Assembly (NCBI RefSeq): GCF_900114625.1
Contig: NZ_FOZL01000001.1
Coordinates: 3,968,001-4,032,000 of the forward strand
From: Granulicella pectinivorans
GTDB lineage: Bacteria; Acidobacteriota; Terriglobia; Terriglobales; Acidobacteriaceae
Length of the DNA stretch: 64,000 nucleotides
Reading direction: 5' to 3'
A model generated the notes under the pieces. That model saw only the letters and a program-made list of their open reading frames with translations, did not search any database and was not told the DNA's origin. Below are positions 17,735 through 26,905 of this stretch, one piece after another. The first letter of the stretch is position 1, and each line of letters opens with the position of its first letter. Position numbers and translations under genes: made by a program.

Positions 17735-17775
17735 AACGTCCGTGGGCTCATGTCATCCATGAGCCCACGGACGTT
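17735..17775. terminator. Bidirectional hairpin terminator
   Basis: Perfect 18-bp inverted repeat (17735-17752 with 17758-17775) and a 5-nt loop between convergent genes. The T content after the stem is modest (GTGTCTCTT), but the leftward side reads TTTT-rich. Confidence 0.8.
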
Positions 17776-17800
17776 GTGTCTCTTCCCGACCGCCCTTGCC

Positions 17801-18568
17801 CTACTTCAGCTTCCCCAGCGCAGCCTTGGCGGCCTTCACATGCTCTCCCTCGGGATCGAGCTTCAGATAAGCCTGATACTCGGTCGTCGCCTCATCCTTC
17901 TTCCCCATCTTGTCCGCCACGTCTGCCAGCGCCCAGTGGCTGTCCGGATCGTCCGGCTGCACTTTCACCGCATCCTTCGTCCGCAGATACGCTCCCTGCA
18001 GATTTCCCCGCGACAGATAAAACTTCGCGACCGTAAGGTCTTCATCTTCCCTCTCCGGGTCGCTCAGAATCTTCTGTGCCGGCGGACGCAAACGACGTCG
18101 CGAGCTCTTCGTCGAACCCGTCGTCCCCTCATCCTTCAGAGGACCCTTGTCATCCGCCGCAGCCGGATCCTCCCCGCCGGAACTCGAAGAGCTGGACGAA
18201 CTCGAAGAACTCGAACCATCGGCCGGAGTCTCCCCCGGATACGGAAACTTATCCCCCGCCCCACCCGCCTTCGGAGCCGGAGCCGCAGGAGCCTCCCCCG
18301 GATAAGGAAACCTGTCCGCCGCTCCCGAAGGTGCCGGGGCCGCAGGCGCATCCGGAGCCACCGTCTTCGGTGCCGAAGGTGCAGGCGCATCCGCGGCAGG
18401 TGTGTCCGGCGTATCTCCCGGATAAGGAAACGCGTTCCCCGGAGCCTTCGCCGGTGCCACCACGCACCCCTTCGGCTGAGCGCTCCCATCCGTCGGACAA
18501 GGCTTCCCCGTCTGCGCCGCCGCAGCGCCCACCATCACCAACCCAAGCATCCAGACGCAACGAACCAT
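17801..18568 (-). CDS. Exported TPR protein with FPYPGE repeats and a Ser run
   Basis: 255 residues from ATG 18568. This start gives a clean signal peptide (MVRCVWMLGLVMVGAAAAQ); a TTG at 18607 is possible. The middle is Pro/Ala-rich and low complexity, with three copies of FPYPG(D/E)(T/A)P spaced about 30-45 residues apart and then a run of twelve serines. The C-terminal 90 residues hold about two TPR helices pairs (VAKFYLSRGNLQGAYLRTKD, HWALADVADKMGKKDEATTE, KLDPEGEHVKAAKAAL). Probable periplasmic scaffold; partner unknown. Divergent from the SET-domain gene. Confidence 0.75.
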   Translation of the reverse strand: MVRCVWMLGLVMVGAAAAQTGKPCPTDGSAQPKGCVVAPAKAPGNAFPYPGDTPDTPAADAPAPSAPKTVAPDAPAAPAPSGAADRFPYPGEAPAAPAPKAGGAGDKFPYPGETPADGSSSSSSSSSSSSGGEDPAAADDKGPLKDEGTTGSTKSSRRRLRPPAQKILSDPEREDEDLTVAKFYLSRGNLQGAYLRTKDAVKVQPDDPDSHWALADVADKMGKKDEATTEYQAYLKLDPEGEHVKAAKAALGKLK

Positions 18569-18714
18569 ACCCCATTGGACGACGCCGAAGCCCCATTTGT
18601 CACGCAATCGCCGCAGCCGGTCGAAGGATCACCAAATCACGCCGTCCCAAACGCATTTGCTATAGTCGCAAAAGAACACCTGATCTTTATTCCCTGATCC
18701 CTGGTCCCTGCCTC

Positions 18715-19188
18715 ATGCTCCCGACGCTCGTCATTCGCTCCTCCTCTATCCACGCCGCAGGCTGCTACACCACCCGCACCCTCCGCAAGGGAACGCGCGT
18801 CTGCGAGTACGAAGGTCCACGCATGACCAAGGAAGTCGCCGACGCCCGCTACGCCGAACGCTTCGTCACCTACCTCTTCGGCTACGGCGAGGACGACATG
18901 GTCATCGACGGCTTCGGCACGCCCATGTTCTTCAATCACTCCTGCAATCCCAACTGCGAGTCCGAAGAGGTCGACGGACACATTTACATCTCGACCCTGC
19001 GCGCCATCAAGCCCGGCGAAGAGCTCACCTACGAGTACAACCTCTTCGACTCCGACGACGCCACCGCCGACTGCGACTGCGGCGCTCCCAACTGCCGCAA
19101 GACCATGTTCAGCCCCCTCGAACTCAAGCGCCGCGCCCGCCTCGAACGTGCCAAGGCCAAAGCCGCCGCCAGACAAGCCGCCGATTGA
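18715..19188 (+). CDS. SET-domain protein (lysine methyltransferase-like)
   Basis: 157 residues, about the minimum for a SET fold. All hallmarks are present: AGCYTTRTLRKGTRVCEYEG (first SET strand block, 15-34), FFNHSCNPNCE (72-82, SAM-binding NHSCxPN), GEELTYEYN (101-109, catalytic tyrosine), and a post-SET zinc cluster CDCGAPNC (120-127). The C-terminal tail is strongly basic (LKRRARLERAKAKAAARQAA), suggesting contact with nucleic acid or an acidic partner. Predicted to move methyl from SAM to a lysine of a host protein. Cytoplasmic, no signal peptide. A TATAGT -10-like hexamer is near 18660. Eukaryote-like in character, yet short SET proteins are known in bacteria. Confidence 0.88.
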   Translation: MLPTLVIRSSSIHAAGCYTTRTLRKGTRVCEYEGPRMTKEVADARYAERFVTYLFGYGEDDMVIDGFGTPMFFNHSCNPNCESEEVDGHIYISTLRAIKPGEELTYEYNLFDSDDATADCDCGAPNCRKTMFSPLELKRRARLERAKAKAAARQAAD

Positions 19189-19198
19189 TCAAGGAAGC

Positions 19199-20098
19199 TC
19201 AGGCAGTCTGCGCTTTCACCGCCTGCTCCTTGGGTGTCGGCTTCCAGTTCAGAATCACCAGCCCGACAATCGTAATCGCCACGCCCACACACGCCGGCAG
19301 GCCCACTGCCTCATGCGCGACCGCGCCCCACAGCAGCCCCCACAACGGAAGCAGGTACGTTACCGCCACCACCTGCGTCGCCGAAACCTCGCCCAGCAGC
19401 TTGTAATACAGCAGGTAAGCCAGCCCGCTCCCGGCGAAGCCAAGCACCGAAATCGCCGCCACTGGCGCCCACGAAAGTGCCGAAGGATGCTCCCCGAACA
19501 CAGCGAACGGCAGCAGCATCCCCGCCGAAAGCGTCAACTGCGTCGTTGCCAGCCCAATCGGATCGAGCCCATTCAGCTTGGCCTTCGCAATCACCGTCGC
19601 AATCGCATACCCCAGCGCCGCCAGCGCAATCACAATCGAGCCCCGCAGCGCAGCCCCCGGCACCTGCGCCGGATCGGCCGTCTGGTTCATCACCACAACC
19701 ACCACCCCGACGAACGCCAGCAGCACCCCGCCAATCATCAGCGCCGTCATCCTCACCCGAAAGATCGCAAGCGAGAGCAGAAGCGTCCAGATCGGCGTCG
19801 TCGCATTGATCACCCCGGCAATGTTGCTCGGTACCGTCTTCTCGCCCAGCGCGAACAGCGTGAATGGAATCGCATTGTTGAACAGCGCCACCAGGAGAAG
19901 CCACCGAATCAACCGGCGCGGCGGCAGCTTATTGCCGCCCAGCAGCAACACGGTCCAAAGCAGCAGAGCCCCCAGGCTCGAGCGCATCAGCCCAACCCAC
20001 ACCGGCGGAAACACCGTCCCCGCTATCCGGATCATCAGAAACGAAATACCCCAAACCGCCGACAACAACAGAATCTGCAGTACCGTCCTCGTCTTCAT
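19199..20098 (-). CDS. EamA/DMT-family transporter
   Basis: 299 residues, ten membrane helices in two EamA repeats: first LLLSAVWGISFLMIRIAGTVFP, second GSIVIALAALGYAIATVIAK. The start ATG 20098 has GGGGAT upstream; longer in-frame extensions lack hydrophobic start features. Probable efflux of an amino acid or metabolite. It is divergent from a LysR gene 91 bp away, which is the usual arrangement for a transporter controlled by its neighbour. Stop lies 10 bp from the convergent SET gene. Confidence 0.87.
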   Translation of the reverse strand: MKTRTVLQILLLSAVWGISFLMIRIAGTVFPPVWVGLMRSSLGALLLWTVLLLGGNKLPPRRLIRWLLLVALFNNAIPFTLFALGEKTVPSNIAGVINATTPIWTLLLSLAIFRVRMTALMIGGVLLAFVGVVVVVMNQTADPAQVPGAALRGSIVIALAALGYAIATVIAKAKLNGLDPIGLATTQLTLSAGMLLPFAVFGEHPSALSWAPVAAISVLGFAGSGLAYLLYYKLLGEVSATQVVAVTYLLPLWGLLWGAVAHEAVGLPACVGVAITIVGLVILNWKPTPKEQAVKAQTA

Positions 20099-20146
20099 AT
20101 CCCCAACAATGCCAGCGGATTTCCATCGCGTCCAATGAATTGATAC

Positions 20147-20176
20147 GATACAACCCATCGAATCCATCGATGTATC
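20147..20176. promoter_or_regulatory. Possible LysR operator between the divergent transporter and regulator genes
   Basis: Arms GATACA (20147-20152) and TGTATC (20171-20176) form an interrupted palindrome, with CATCGA repeats between them. The position just before the LysR start suits autoregulation. Motif only. Confidence 0.35.
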
Positions 20177-20189
20177 CGGAGCAGCCCCC

Positions 20190-21104
20190 ATGCTCGACCT
20201 CCGCCAGATCCGCTCCTTCGCCGCCGTCGCCCACGAGCGCTCCGTCACCCGCGCCGCCAGCACCCTCAACTACGCGCAGTCGAGCGTCACGGCGCAGCTT
20301 CACGCACTCGAGTCCGAGCTCGGTGTCCCCCTCTTCGACCGCGTAGGACGCGGCCTATCGCTCACCGCCGCCGGGACCGACTTCCTTCCCTATGCCGAGC
20401 GCCTCATCAACCTCGCCGAAGAGGCGCGCCTCTCCGTCCACCGTGGCGGCACCCCCGCCGGACGCCTCACCCTCACGGCGTCCGAGTCCGTCCTCACCTA
20501 CCGGATGCCCGATCTCCTCCGCAACTTCCAGTGCCAGTTCCCCGCCGTCGAGATCGTCCTGCAAGCCTCGCCCATCTGCGCCAGCGCCATCGTCTCCGAC
20601 CCCACGATCGACCTCGCCATTACCATCGACGAGCCCGTCCAGAACTCGCAGTACGTCGTCCATTCGCTGCACGAAGAACGCATGGTCTTTGCCGTCTGGG
20701 CAGGCCATCCGCTGGCCCGGACGAAGCGCGTGACCGCCGACGCAATCGCCGCCGAACAACTCCTCCTCACCGAGCGACGATGCAGCTATCGCGCCCTCTT
20801 TGAGCGCACCCTCGCCCGCACCGGAGCACGCCTTACCCGATCCCTCGAATTCACCAGCGTCGAAGCCATCAAGCAGTGCGCCCTCGCCCGTATGGGCATC
20901 GCAGTATTGCCCGAGATCGTCGTCGCCGAGGAGCTCCGCAGCGGAAGCCTGGTCGCCCTCTGCTGGCCCCCGCGCCGCCTGTACGTCTACACCCAGATCG
21001 TCCGCAACAAGGAGAAGTGGTTCTCTCCCACCATGCAGGCCTTCTGGACCACCGCCGTCGACGTGCTGAGCGGCAAGGCCCAGACCGGTCGACCGCGCCA
21101 ATAG
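20190..21104 (+). CDS. LysR-family transcriptional regulator
   Basis: 304 residues. N-terminal winged helix (LDLRQIRSFAAVAHERSVTR, AASTLNYAQSSVTAQLHALE, LGVPLFDRVGRGLSLT) and a type-2 periplasmic-binding effector domain from about 90 (GRLTLTASESVLTYRMPDLL). Cys-containing ligand region RRCSYRALFERTL near 190. Start ATG follows GGAGCAGCCCCC. Likely activates the divergent DMT transporter in response to its substrate. Confidence 0.9.
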   Translation: MLDLRQIRSFAAVAHERSVTRAASTLNYAQSSVTAQLHALESELGVPLFDRVGRGLSLTAAGTDFLPYAERLINLAEEARLSVHRGGTPAGRLTLTASESVLTYRMPDLLRNFQCQFPAVEIVLQASPICASAIVSDPTIDLAITIDEPVQNSQYVVHSLHEERMVFAVWAGHPLARTKRVTADAIAAEQLLLTERRCSYRALFERTLARTGARLTRSLEFTSVEAIKQCALARMGIAVLPEIVVAEELRSGSLVALCWPPRRLYVYTQIVRNKEKWFSPTMQAFWTTAVDVLSGKAQTGRPRQ

Positions 21105-21224
21105 TCCGCAGCTCCATCCCCACTCTTTCGTACGAACAAAAAGCTGGACCTTCGGGCTCCCCGAGGCGTATCCAAACGACCGATTTCGCACATGCCCAGC
21201 GGCTACAATAGACCTTGGACACCC

Positions 21225-23333
21225 ATGGCCTATCAGGTTCTAGCCCGCAAGTATCGCCCCCGCCGCTTCGCCGACGTCGCCGGCCAGGACCACGTCACCG
21301 TGACCCTGATGAACGCGCTGACGCAGCAGAGGATCGCGCACGGGTACATCTTCAGCGGCCACCGTGGCATCGGCAAAACCACCATCGCACGCATACTTGC
21401 CGCCGCCCTGAACTGCCGCAACCCCATCGGCAGCGAACTGCGGCCGCTCGCGGAGCCCTGTGAGGTCTGCGAGTCCTGCACTGAAATCCGTGCCGGAAAC
21501 GCCGTCGACGTCATCGAGATCGACGCCGCCACCAATCGCGGCATCGATGAGATTCGCGAACTCCGCGACGCCGCCCGCTATCGTCCCTCCCGCGACCGCT
21601 ACAAGATCTACATCCTCGACGAGGCCCACCAGATTACGGACGCGGCCTTCAACGCCCTGCTGAAGACGCTCGAGGAGCCACCCGACCACGTCATCTTCAT
21701 GATGGCGACGACCCAGCCCGAAGACATTCCGCAGACCGTCCGATCCCGCTGCCAGCACTTCAGCTTTCATGCGGTGAAGCTGGTCGATATTCTCGGCGAA
21801 ATCCGGGCCATCGCCGCCCACGAAAACGTCGACACCGACGAAGCCGCCCTGGCGCTGCTGGCTGAGGCCGGCGACGGTTCGATGCGCGACGCGCTCTCCA
21901 TCATGGACCAGGCCATCGCCTCCGCTCCTGTGGAGGATGGCCGTCCACGTCTCGTCGCGCAGCAGATTCGCGAACTGATGGGAACGGTACCCAACGCGGT
22001 CTTCGAGCGCATCCTTCAGGCGGTGAACGACAACAACTCCGCCGAGGTCATGACCACCGCGAACCAGTTGCTGGACGCTGGAAACTCCCCGGCCCAGTTG
22101 GCCCGGCAGGCGGTTCGGTATCTGCGGAACTCCCTCATTGCAAAGATCTCCGGGCTCACGCCCGAATCGGCCGAGGGTGGCGCAGCGGCGGAGCTTCTCC
22201 AGATCTCACCCGACGAGCAGAGGCGTGCCGCACGGACGGCTGCGCTCTTCACCGAGGAAGAGCTGACCCGCTTCCTGCAGACAATGCTCCGTACCTTCGA
22301 TGAGCTTGGCTACCGGCAGGAGCAGCGTTTTCACTTTGAGCTCGGCCTGCTGAAGCTGGTGCATCTGCGGCGTCTGCTGCCGGTGGAAGAGGTTCTTAGC
22401 CAGCTTGCGGGCGGTGGTGGTGGCTCCGCGCCACGGGCTCAGTCCGCGGTGCGCCCTGTGGCCGCTGCTCCCGCTCCCCGCCCCACAGCTCCAGCAGCCC
22501 CGGCGGACACCAGGCCCGCGTTTTCGCCCTTCGCCGACACGCCAAATCGCGAGCGCTTCCAGGGGATCTCGGTTGGCCACCAGCCCGAGCCAGTGCCGGT
22601 CGCAAAGACGGCACCACCTGTGGCTGCTCCCCTTCCCGTCGCACCCCCTGTCCCTGTTGCACCGCCTGTCGCGGTCGCGGCCCCCGTCTCTCCTCCGCCG
22701 GCACTTGGAGTGCCTCCGGTGGTGGCTGCGTCTCCCCTCGCTACGCCGCCTGGAGCCGCTCAGCCGGTCGCGGCACCGGTCGAGGTCGTGTCTCCGTTCT
22801 CGGCGCCGTCCACACCTCCCCCACCGGTGCCCGCCCCAGCGCCCATTCCGGTCGCGCCCCCCGCGGCGGTGGCATCTCCTTTCTCCGCTCCGGCACCCGC
22901 CACCCCTGTCGCGGCGCCACCGGCTCCAGCCCCTTCCGCACCGGGCGAACCCGCCTCGCACCTCCAGGATGCGGTCGTCGATGCACTGTCGAACGCGAAG
23001 CAGGGTTCGGCGTCCGATGCCATCGGCGATGCGAACTTTATACTCGACGGCGACACCCTCAAGATCCAGACGATGCTCTCGAAGATCATGCTGGGCGTAG
23101 TCGTCAACGCCGATGCCGAAAAGATCCTGCGCCTCGCGGTCCGCCAGGCCGGCGGCCCCGTCAACATCACGCTCCTGCCCGCCGACCCCGCGATGAAGGC
23201 TGCAGAAAAAAAAGCCAAGGCCCCCCGTTCCGGATCGGCACAGGCCAAAGCCATGGAGCATCCTATCGTGCAGCGTGCGCAGAGCCTGTTCCAGGCCGAG
23301 ATACGCAACGTGATCGACCTGAGAGAGGACTAA
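21225..23333 (+). CDS. dnaX: DNA polymerase III subunit gamma/tau
   Basis: 702 residues. AAA+ clamp-loader motor: YQVLARKYRPRRFADVAGQ, Walker A GHRGIGKTTIAR (about 43-54), zinc cysteines in CRN...CEVCESC, Walker B ILDEAH, sensor motifs MMATTQPEDIPQTVRSRC. Domain III follows to about 400, then an Ala/Pro/Val-rich linker with many VAPP units (about 410-590) and a tau-like C-terminal domain. The start MAYQVLARKY was preferred over an ATG 33 nt upstream because family members begin there. Heads the dnaX-ybaB-recR group; the next ATG directly follows its TAA. An A8 run near 23203 is too close to the end to give a classical gamma form. Confidence 0.95.
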   Translation: MAYQVLARKYRPRRFADVAGQDHVTVTLMNALTQQRIAHGYIFSGHRGIGKTTIARILAAALNCRNPIGSELRPLAEPCEVCESCTEIRAGNAVDVIEIDAATNRGIDEIRELRDAARYRPSRDRYKIYILDEAHQITDAAFNALLKTLEEPPDHVIFMMATTQPEDIPQTVRSRCQHFSFHAVKLVDILGEIRAIAAHENVDTDEAALALLAEAGDGSMRDALSIMDQAIASAPVEDGRPRLVAQQIRELMGTVPNAVFERILQAVNDNNSAEVMTTANQLLDAGNSPAQLARQAVRYLRNSLIAKISGLTPESAEGGAAAELLQISPDEQRRAARTAALFTEEELTRFLQTMLRTFDELGYRQEQRFHFELGLLKLVHLRRLLPVEEVLSQLAGGGGGSAPRAQSAVRPVAAAPAPRPTAPAAPADTRPAFSPFADTPNRERFQGISVGHQPEPVPVAKTAPPVAAPLPVAPPVPVAPPVAVAAPVSPPPALGVPPVVAASPLATPPGAAQPVAAPVEVVSPFSAPSTPPPPVPAPAPIPVAPPAAVASPFSAPAPATPVAAPPAPAPSAPGEPASHLQDAVVDALSNAKQGSASDAIGDANFILDGDTLKIQTMLSKIMLGVVVNADAEKILRLAVRQAGGPVNITLLPADPAMKAAEKKAKAPRSGSAQAKAMEHPIVQRAQSLFQAEIRNVIDLRED

Positions 23334-23657
23334 ATGAACTTTTCGGACCTTGGCAAGATGAAGCAGATGCTCTCGCAGGCGCAGGCCATGCAGGGCGAGA
23401 TGGAACAGAAGCTCTCGGAGACCGTCGTCGAGGCCTCCGCCGGAGGTGGCGTCGTCACCGTCCGGATGAATGGCCGCAAGGAGCTCCTCCGGCTGAAGAT
23501 CTCCCCCACGGCGATGGGCAGCACACCCGACGACCTGGAGCTTCTCGAAGACCTCATCACCGCCGCGGTGAACCAGGCCGGCCAGAAGGCCGACGAGGCC
23601 ATGAAGGCCTCCACCGCCAACATGCTCGGAGGCTTCGACCTCCCCGGACTCGGATAA
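23334..23657 (+). CDS. ybaB: YbaB/EbfC nucleoid-associated protein
   Basis: 107 residues, typical family length. MNFSDLGKMKQMLSQAQAMQ opening, long first helix, then a beta-sheet with VRMNGRKELLRLKI and the C-terminal helix ELLEDLITAAVNQAGQKADE. Dimeric DNA-binding protein. Starts on the base after the dnaX stop codon, with GAGAGGAC as SD inside dnaX. The dnaX-ybaB-recR order is conserved widely in bacteria. Confidence 0.95.
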   Translation: MNFSDLGKMKQMLSQAQAMQGEMEQKLSETVVEASAGGGVVTVRMNGRKELLRLKISPTAMGSTPDDLELLEDLITAAVNQAGQKADEAMKASTANMLGGFDLPGLG

Positions 23658-23704
23658 CCGTTGTCCGTTCAAACTCTCAAGACTTACAGCTGAGAACTGT
23701 CCTT

Positions 23705-24307
23705 ATGGCCTCTCGCTTCGCCGAACCGATGTCACGCCTGATCGACGAGCTGCGCAAGCTCCCGGGGATCGGCACGAAATCCGCGCAACGACTCGCGTTT
23801 CACGTCCTTCGCTCGTCGGCGGAAGACGCCGAGGCACTCGCCATCGCGATCCGCGAGTTGAAGGCCACACTCCGGCTCTGCTCGCTCTGCAATAACATCA
23901 CCGACGTCGATCCCTGCATCTTTTGCACCTCGCCGCTGCGGTCGCAGATCCAGATCTGCGTCGTCGAAGAGCCCACCAACATCGCAACCATCGAGAAGAC
24001 GCGCAGCTTCAACGGCCTCTACCATGTGCTGCATGGCACGCTGTCGCCCATAGGAGGCGTCGGCCCGGAGCAGCTTCGCATCGCGAACCTCCTGACCCGC
24101 CTGACCGCCGTCGAAGAGGTAATCCTCGCCACCAGCCCAACCACCGAGGGAGAGGCCACGGCCGCCTACATCGGTCACGAACTGCATCGCATCGCGCCCA
24201 CCTTGAAGGTCACGCGCATCGCCACCGGCATCCCCGCCGGCAGCGACATCGAGTATGCCGACGAAGTGACGATGACGCGCTCGCTCGAAGGCCGCCGCGA
24301 GTTCTAG
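23705..24307 (+). CDS. recR: Recombination mediator RecR
   Basis: 200 residues, full length. Helix-hairpin-helix LPGIGTKSAQRLAFHVL (about 19-35), Cys4 zinc finger CSLCNNITDVDPCIFC (about 59-74), Toprim domain beginning ICVVEEPTNIATIEKT, and the C-terminal GIPAGSDIEYADEVTMTRSLEGR. Works with RecO and RecF to load RecA on gapped DNA. 47 bp after ybaB. Converges on the acyl-CoA synthetase gene with a 3-bp gap. Confidence 0.96.
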   Translation: MASRFAEPMSRLIDELRKLPGIGTKSAQRLAFHVLRSSAEDAEALAIAIRELKATLRLCSLCNNITDVDPCIFCTSPLRSQIQICVVEEPTNIATIEKTRSFNGLYHVLHGTLSPIGGVGPEQLRIANLLTRLTAVEEVILATSPTTEGEATAAYIGHELHRIAPTLKVTRIATGIPAGSDIEYADEVTMTRSLEGRREF

Positions 24308-24310
24308 CCC

Positions 24311-26101
24311 CTATTTGTGGGAGCTGGCCTCGTCCGCGTAGAACTCACCAATCTCCTTCTCGTACTTCTTCTCGATGATGCGGCGCTTCAGCTTCATGCT
24401 CGGCGTCAGTTCGCCGTCTTCCACCGACCACTCATCCCCGACAACCGTCATCCGCTTGATGCTCTCGTACTGGGCCAGCGAGCCGTTCACGCCATCGACG
24501 ATGCCCTGGTAGGTCGCGATCACCTTGGGATTCTTCACAAGCTCCGCGCGATTGCTGGTAGCGATCCCCTGCTGCTTCGCCCAGCCTTCCAGCGCGGCGA
24601 AGTTCGGCGAGAGCAGCACGCACGCGAACTTGTGCTTGTCGCCCACCAGCGCGGCATTGCCGACCAGCGTATTGCCCTTCAACTTGTTCTCGATCGGCTG
24701 CGGCGCAATCAGCTTGCCTCCGCTGGTCTTTAGCAGTTCCTTCTTGCGGTCCGTAATGGAAAGGAAGCCCTCATGATCGATCGCGCCGATGTCGCCGGTC
24801 TTGAACCAGCCATCCTCGGTAAAGGCCTCCTTGGTCGCATCCGGCTTATGCCAGTAGCCGTGGAAGACGGACGGTCCCTTCACCTCCAGCTCGCCATCCG
24901 GGGCGAAGCGGCACTCCACGTTCACGAGAGGCTTGCCGACCGTACCGATCTTGTGCGCACTCGGGTAGTTCACCGCAATGACCGGCGAAGTCTCCGTCAG
25001 CCCATAGCCTTCGAAGATGCGGATGCCGACATCGGCAAACCAGCCGGCCGAGTCCATACCGAGCGGAGCGCCGCCCGAAACAAATACACGCACGCGCCCT
25101 CCGAAGGCCTCGCGAATCTTGGAATACACCAGCTTGTCCATCAGGCTCCAGACAAGCCCCGATGGCCCTTCGCCGCGCAGCGTCTGTTCGCGATGGGACT
25201 GCCCCACGCTAACCGCCGTCTTCAGGATGGCGCGCTTGATCGGCGAGTGCGCGGACTTGCCCTCCACACCCTGCCGGATCTTCTCGTACACGCGAGGCAC
25301 GGCAATCACCACCGTAGGACGCACAGCCTTCATCGCCGCCACCAGAAGATCGAACTTCGGCAGGTAGGCCAGCGTCGCACCATGGCACATCAGCGCGTAG
25401 TCCGTATGGCGCGCAGTAACGTGGGACAGCGGCAGAAACGAAATGCAGCTATCCTGATCCGTAAAGTTGAGTGGATCGGTCGAAACATTGATGTTGCTCG
25501 CCAGGTTGCCGTGGCTGAGCATCACACCCTTGGGCTCGCCCGTGGTGCCGGACGTGTAGATCAACGTTGCGAGATCGTCAGGCTGAGCGACCTCCTGCGC
25601 ACGCGTGTCGAAGGCCGCATCGGGGGCTTCGAGCGAGGGCGCGGCCTCCATCAGCGCGGAGAACTTCTCCGCATTGGCGAAGTCACCGTCGTCCATCACG
25701 ATCACATGTTCGAGATCCGGCAGATCGCCCGCACCCGCAAGTTTGGCGTACTGCTCCCCGGAAGAGACCACCAGCACCTTCGCACCCGCGTCGCGCAGCA
25801 TGTACCCAACGTGATCCGCAGTGGTCGTCGCATACAAGGGCACATCGGCCGCGCCCAGCGAGAGCGTAGCGAAGTCCGTGATAATCCACTCCAGGCGGTT
25901 CTCGGACAGGATGGCGACGCGATCGCCCTTCGTTACGCCCCACGACGCAAACACCGCCGCCAGCGCCCGCACACGGCCATAGAGCTGCTTCGAACTGATA
26001 GGGTGCCACTGGGCCTGCGCATCCTGCCACATCATGACGGTCTTATCGCCACGCGTTGCCACCATGGCGAACACGTCATTCATCGTCTTCAAACTAAACA
26101 T
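24311..26101 (-). CDS. Long-chain acyl-CoA synthetase (AMP-forming)
   Basis: 596 residues, FadD15/FAA type. AMP-binding signature YTSGTTGEPKGVMLSHGN (about 187-204), FLPLSHV, GYGLTETSPV, and TGDIGAIDHEGFLSITDRKK near the hinge, then the C-terminal domain with LVGNAALVGDKHKFACVLL. Activates fatty acids to acyl-CoA with ATP. ATG 26101 overlaps the end of the TetR gene by 8 nt and has GGAG upstream, so the two form an operon, which points to fatty-acid-responsive control. Confidence 0.92.
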   Translation of the reverse strand: MFSLKTMNDVFAMVATRGDKTVMMWQDAQAQWHPISSKQLYGRVRALAAVFASWGVTKGDRVAILSENRLEWIITDFATLSLGAADVPLYATTTADHVGYMLRDAGAKVLVVSSGEQYAKLAGAGDLPDLEHVIVMDDGDFANAEKFSALMEAAPSLEAPDAAFDTRAQEVAQPDDLATLIYTSGTTGEPKGVMLSHGNLASNINVSTDPLNFTDQDSCISFLPLSHVTARHTDYALMCHGATLAYLPKFDLLVAAMKAVRPTVVIAVPRVYEKIRQGVEGKSAHSPIKRAILKTAVSVGQSHREQTLRGEGPSGLVWSLMDKLVYSKIREAFGGRVRVFVSGGAPLGMDSAGWFADVGIRIFEGYGLTETSPVIAVNYPSAHKIGTVGKPLVNVECRFAPDGELEVKGPSVFHGYWHKPDATKEAFTEDGWFKTGDIGAIDHEGFLSITDRKKELLKTSGGKLIAPQPIENKLKGNTLVGNAALVGDKHKFACVLLSPNFAALEGWAKQQGIATSNRAELVKNPKVIATYQGIVDGVNGSLAQYESIKRMTVVGDEWSVEDGELTPSMKLKRRIIEKKYEKEIGEFYADEASSHK

Positions 26102-26759
26102 GCTTTTCTCCGGAGCGAATCCCGTTCAGTAATACGTCGATGACCTGGGCCGCGGTTGCCTTGGCGTCGTACGCGCGTCCCGTGAAGACTGCCGAGCTGA
26201 GCAACTCGTCGATCGCCCCAAACAGGCAATGCGCGACGACCCCGTCCGACACATCCGACCGGAAGATGCCCATCTTCTGCCCGCGCCGAACCACCTCGCG
26301 CACCACGCTAATGTACTTGACGAGATGATGATGCGAGAACTCGGAGATGAACTTCGCGGACTGGCGCATCTCCGTCTGCATTAAGATGGCGACACTGCGG
26401 TTTTCGTGGCTTTCGAGATGAACCTGCGCAATAAACTCGAGCTGTTCCTTCGGCCCGGTAATCGTCTTGAACTCCTCTTCCACCCGCCCGTAGAAGCGCG
26501 CAAACGTCGTGTCGATCGCCGTGCGCAGAACCTCGTCCTTGCTCTTGAAGTAGAGATAAACGGTTCCATCCGCGACACCGGCCTTCGCGGCAATCGCGCT
26601 CACCGGGGAGTTGAAGTAGCCATTCTCGGCGATCACCTCGACCGCCGCGTCCAGAATCCGCTGATACTTCTCCGCTGCCGGCACCTGTCTGCCTTCCGCC
26701 TTCAACCCACCCTCCGCATTCGTTGTCTTCCGCTTCAGACTCCGCCTCGCTTCCCGCAT
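26094..26759 (-). CDS. TetR-family regulator (FadR-like, fatty-acid genes)
   Basis: 221 residues from ATG 26759; GTG 26795 would add 12 residues. N-terminal tail is basic (REARRSLKRK). HTH at about 45-90: YQRILDAAVEVIAENGYFNS, VSAIAAKAGVADGTVYLYFKSKDEVL. The C-terminal ligand domain contains MQTEMRQSAKFISEFSHHHL, resembling Gram-positive FadR-type TetR proteins that bind acyl-CoA. Operon with the overlapping acyl-CoA synthetase supports that role, but the ligand is inferred. Confidence 0.87.
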   Translation of the reverse strand: MREARRSLKRKTTNAEGGLKAEGRQVPAAEKYQRILDAAVEVIAENGYFNSPVSAIAAKAGVADGTVYLYFKSKDEVLRTAIDTTFARFYGRVEEEFKTITGPKEQLEFIAQVHLESHENRSVAILMQTEMRQSAKFISEFSHHHLVKYISVVREVVRRGQKMGIFRSDVSDGVVAHCLFGAIDELLSSAVFTGRAYDAKATAAQVIDVLLNGIRSGEKHV

Positions 26760-26846
26760 ACCTGTAACAGGAGAGATGCACAATCTCCCAGTCACGCCAC
26801 TCTACCCAAACCCGCGAATGAATGCCAGTTCACCGTTTCAACGCAT

Positions 26847-26886
26847 GAAAAAAGAAAAGGCCCACACCCCAGACGGAGCGTGGGCC
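26847..26886 (-). terminator. Rho-independent terminator of gltB
   Basis: Read leftwards: stem GGCCCACGC / GTGTGGGCC with an 11-nt loop, then TTTTCTTTTTT. It lies 20 bp after the gltB stop. Confidence 0.85.
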
Positions 26887-26905
26887 CTCTCGCATAAAGC
26901 AGAGG

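Noticed and set aside
23203..23210. A8 run in dnaX as a gamma-making frameshift site
   Set aside because: It lies about 40 codons from the end. The -1 frame has no near stop and +1 stops only just before the normal end, so no truncated gamma form would result.
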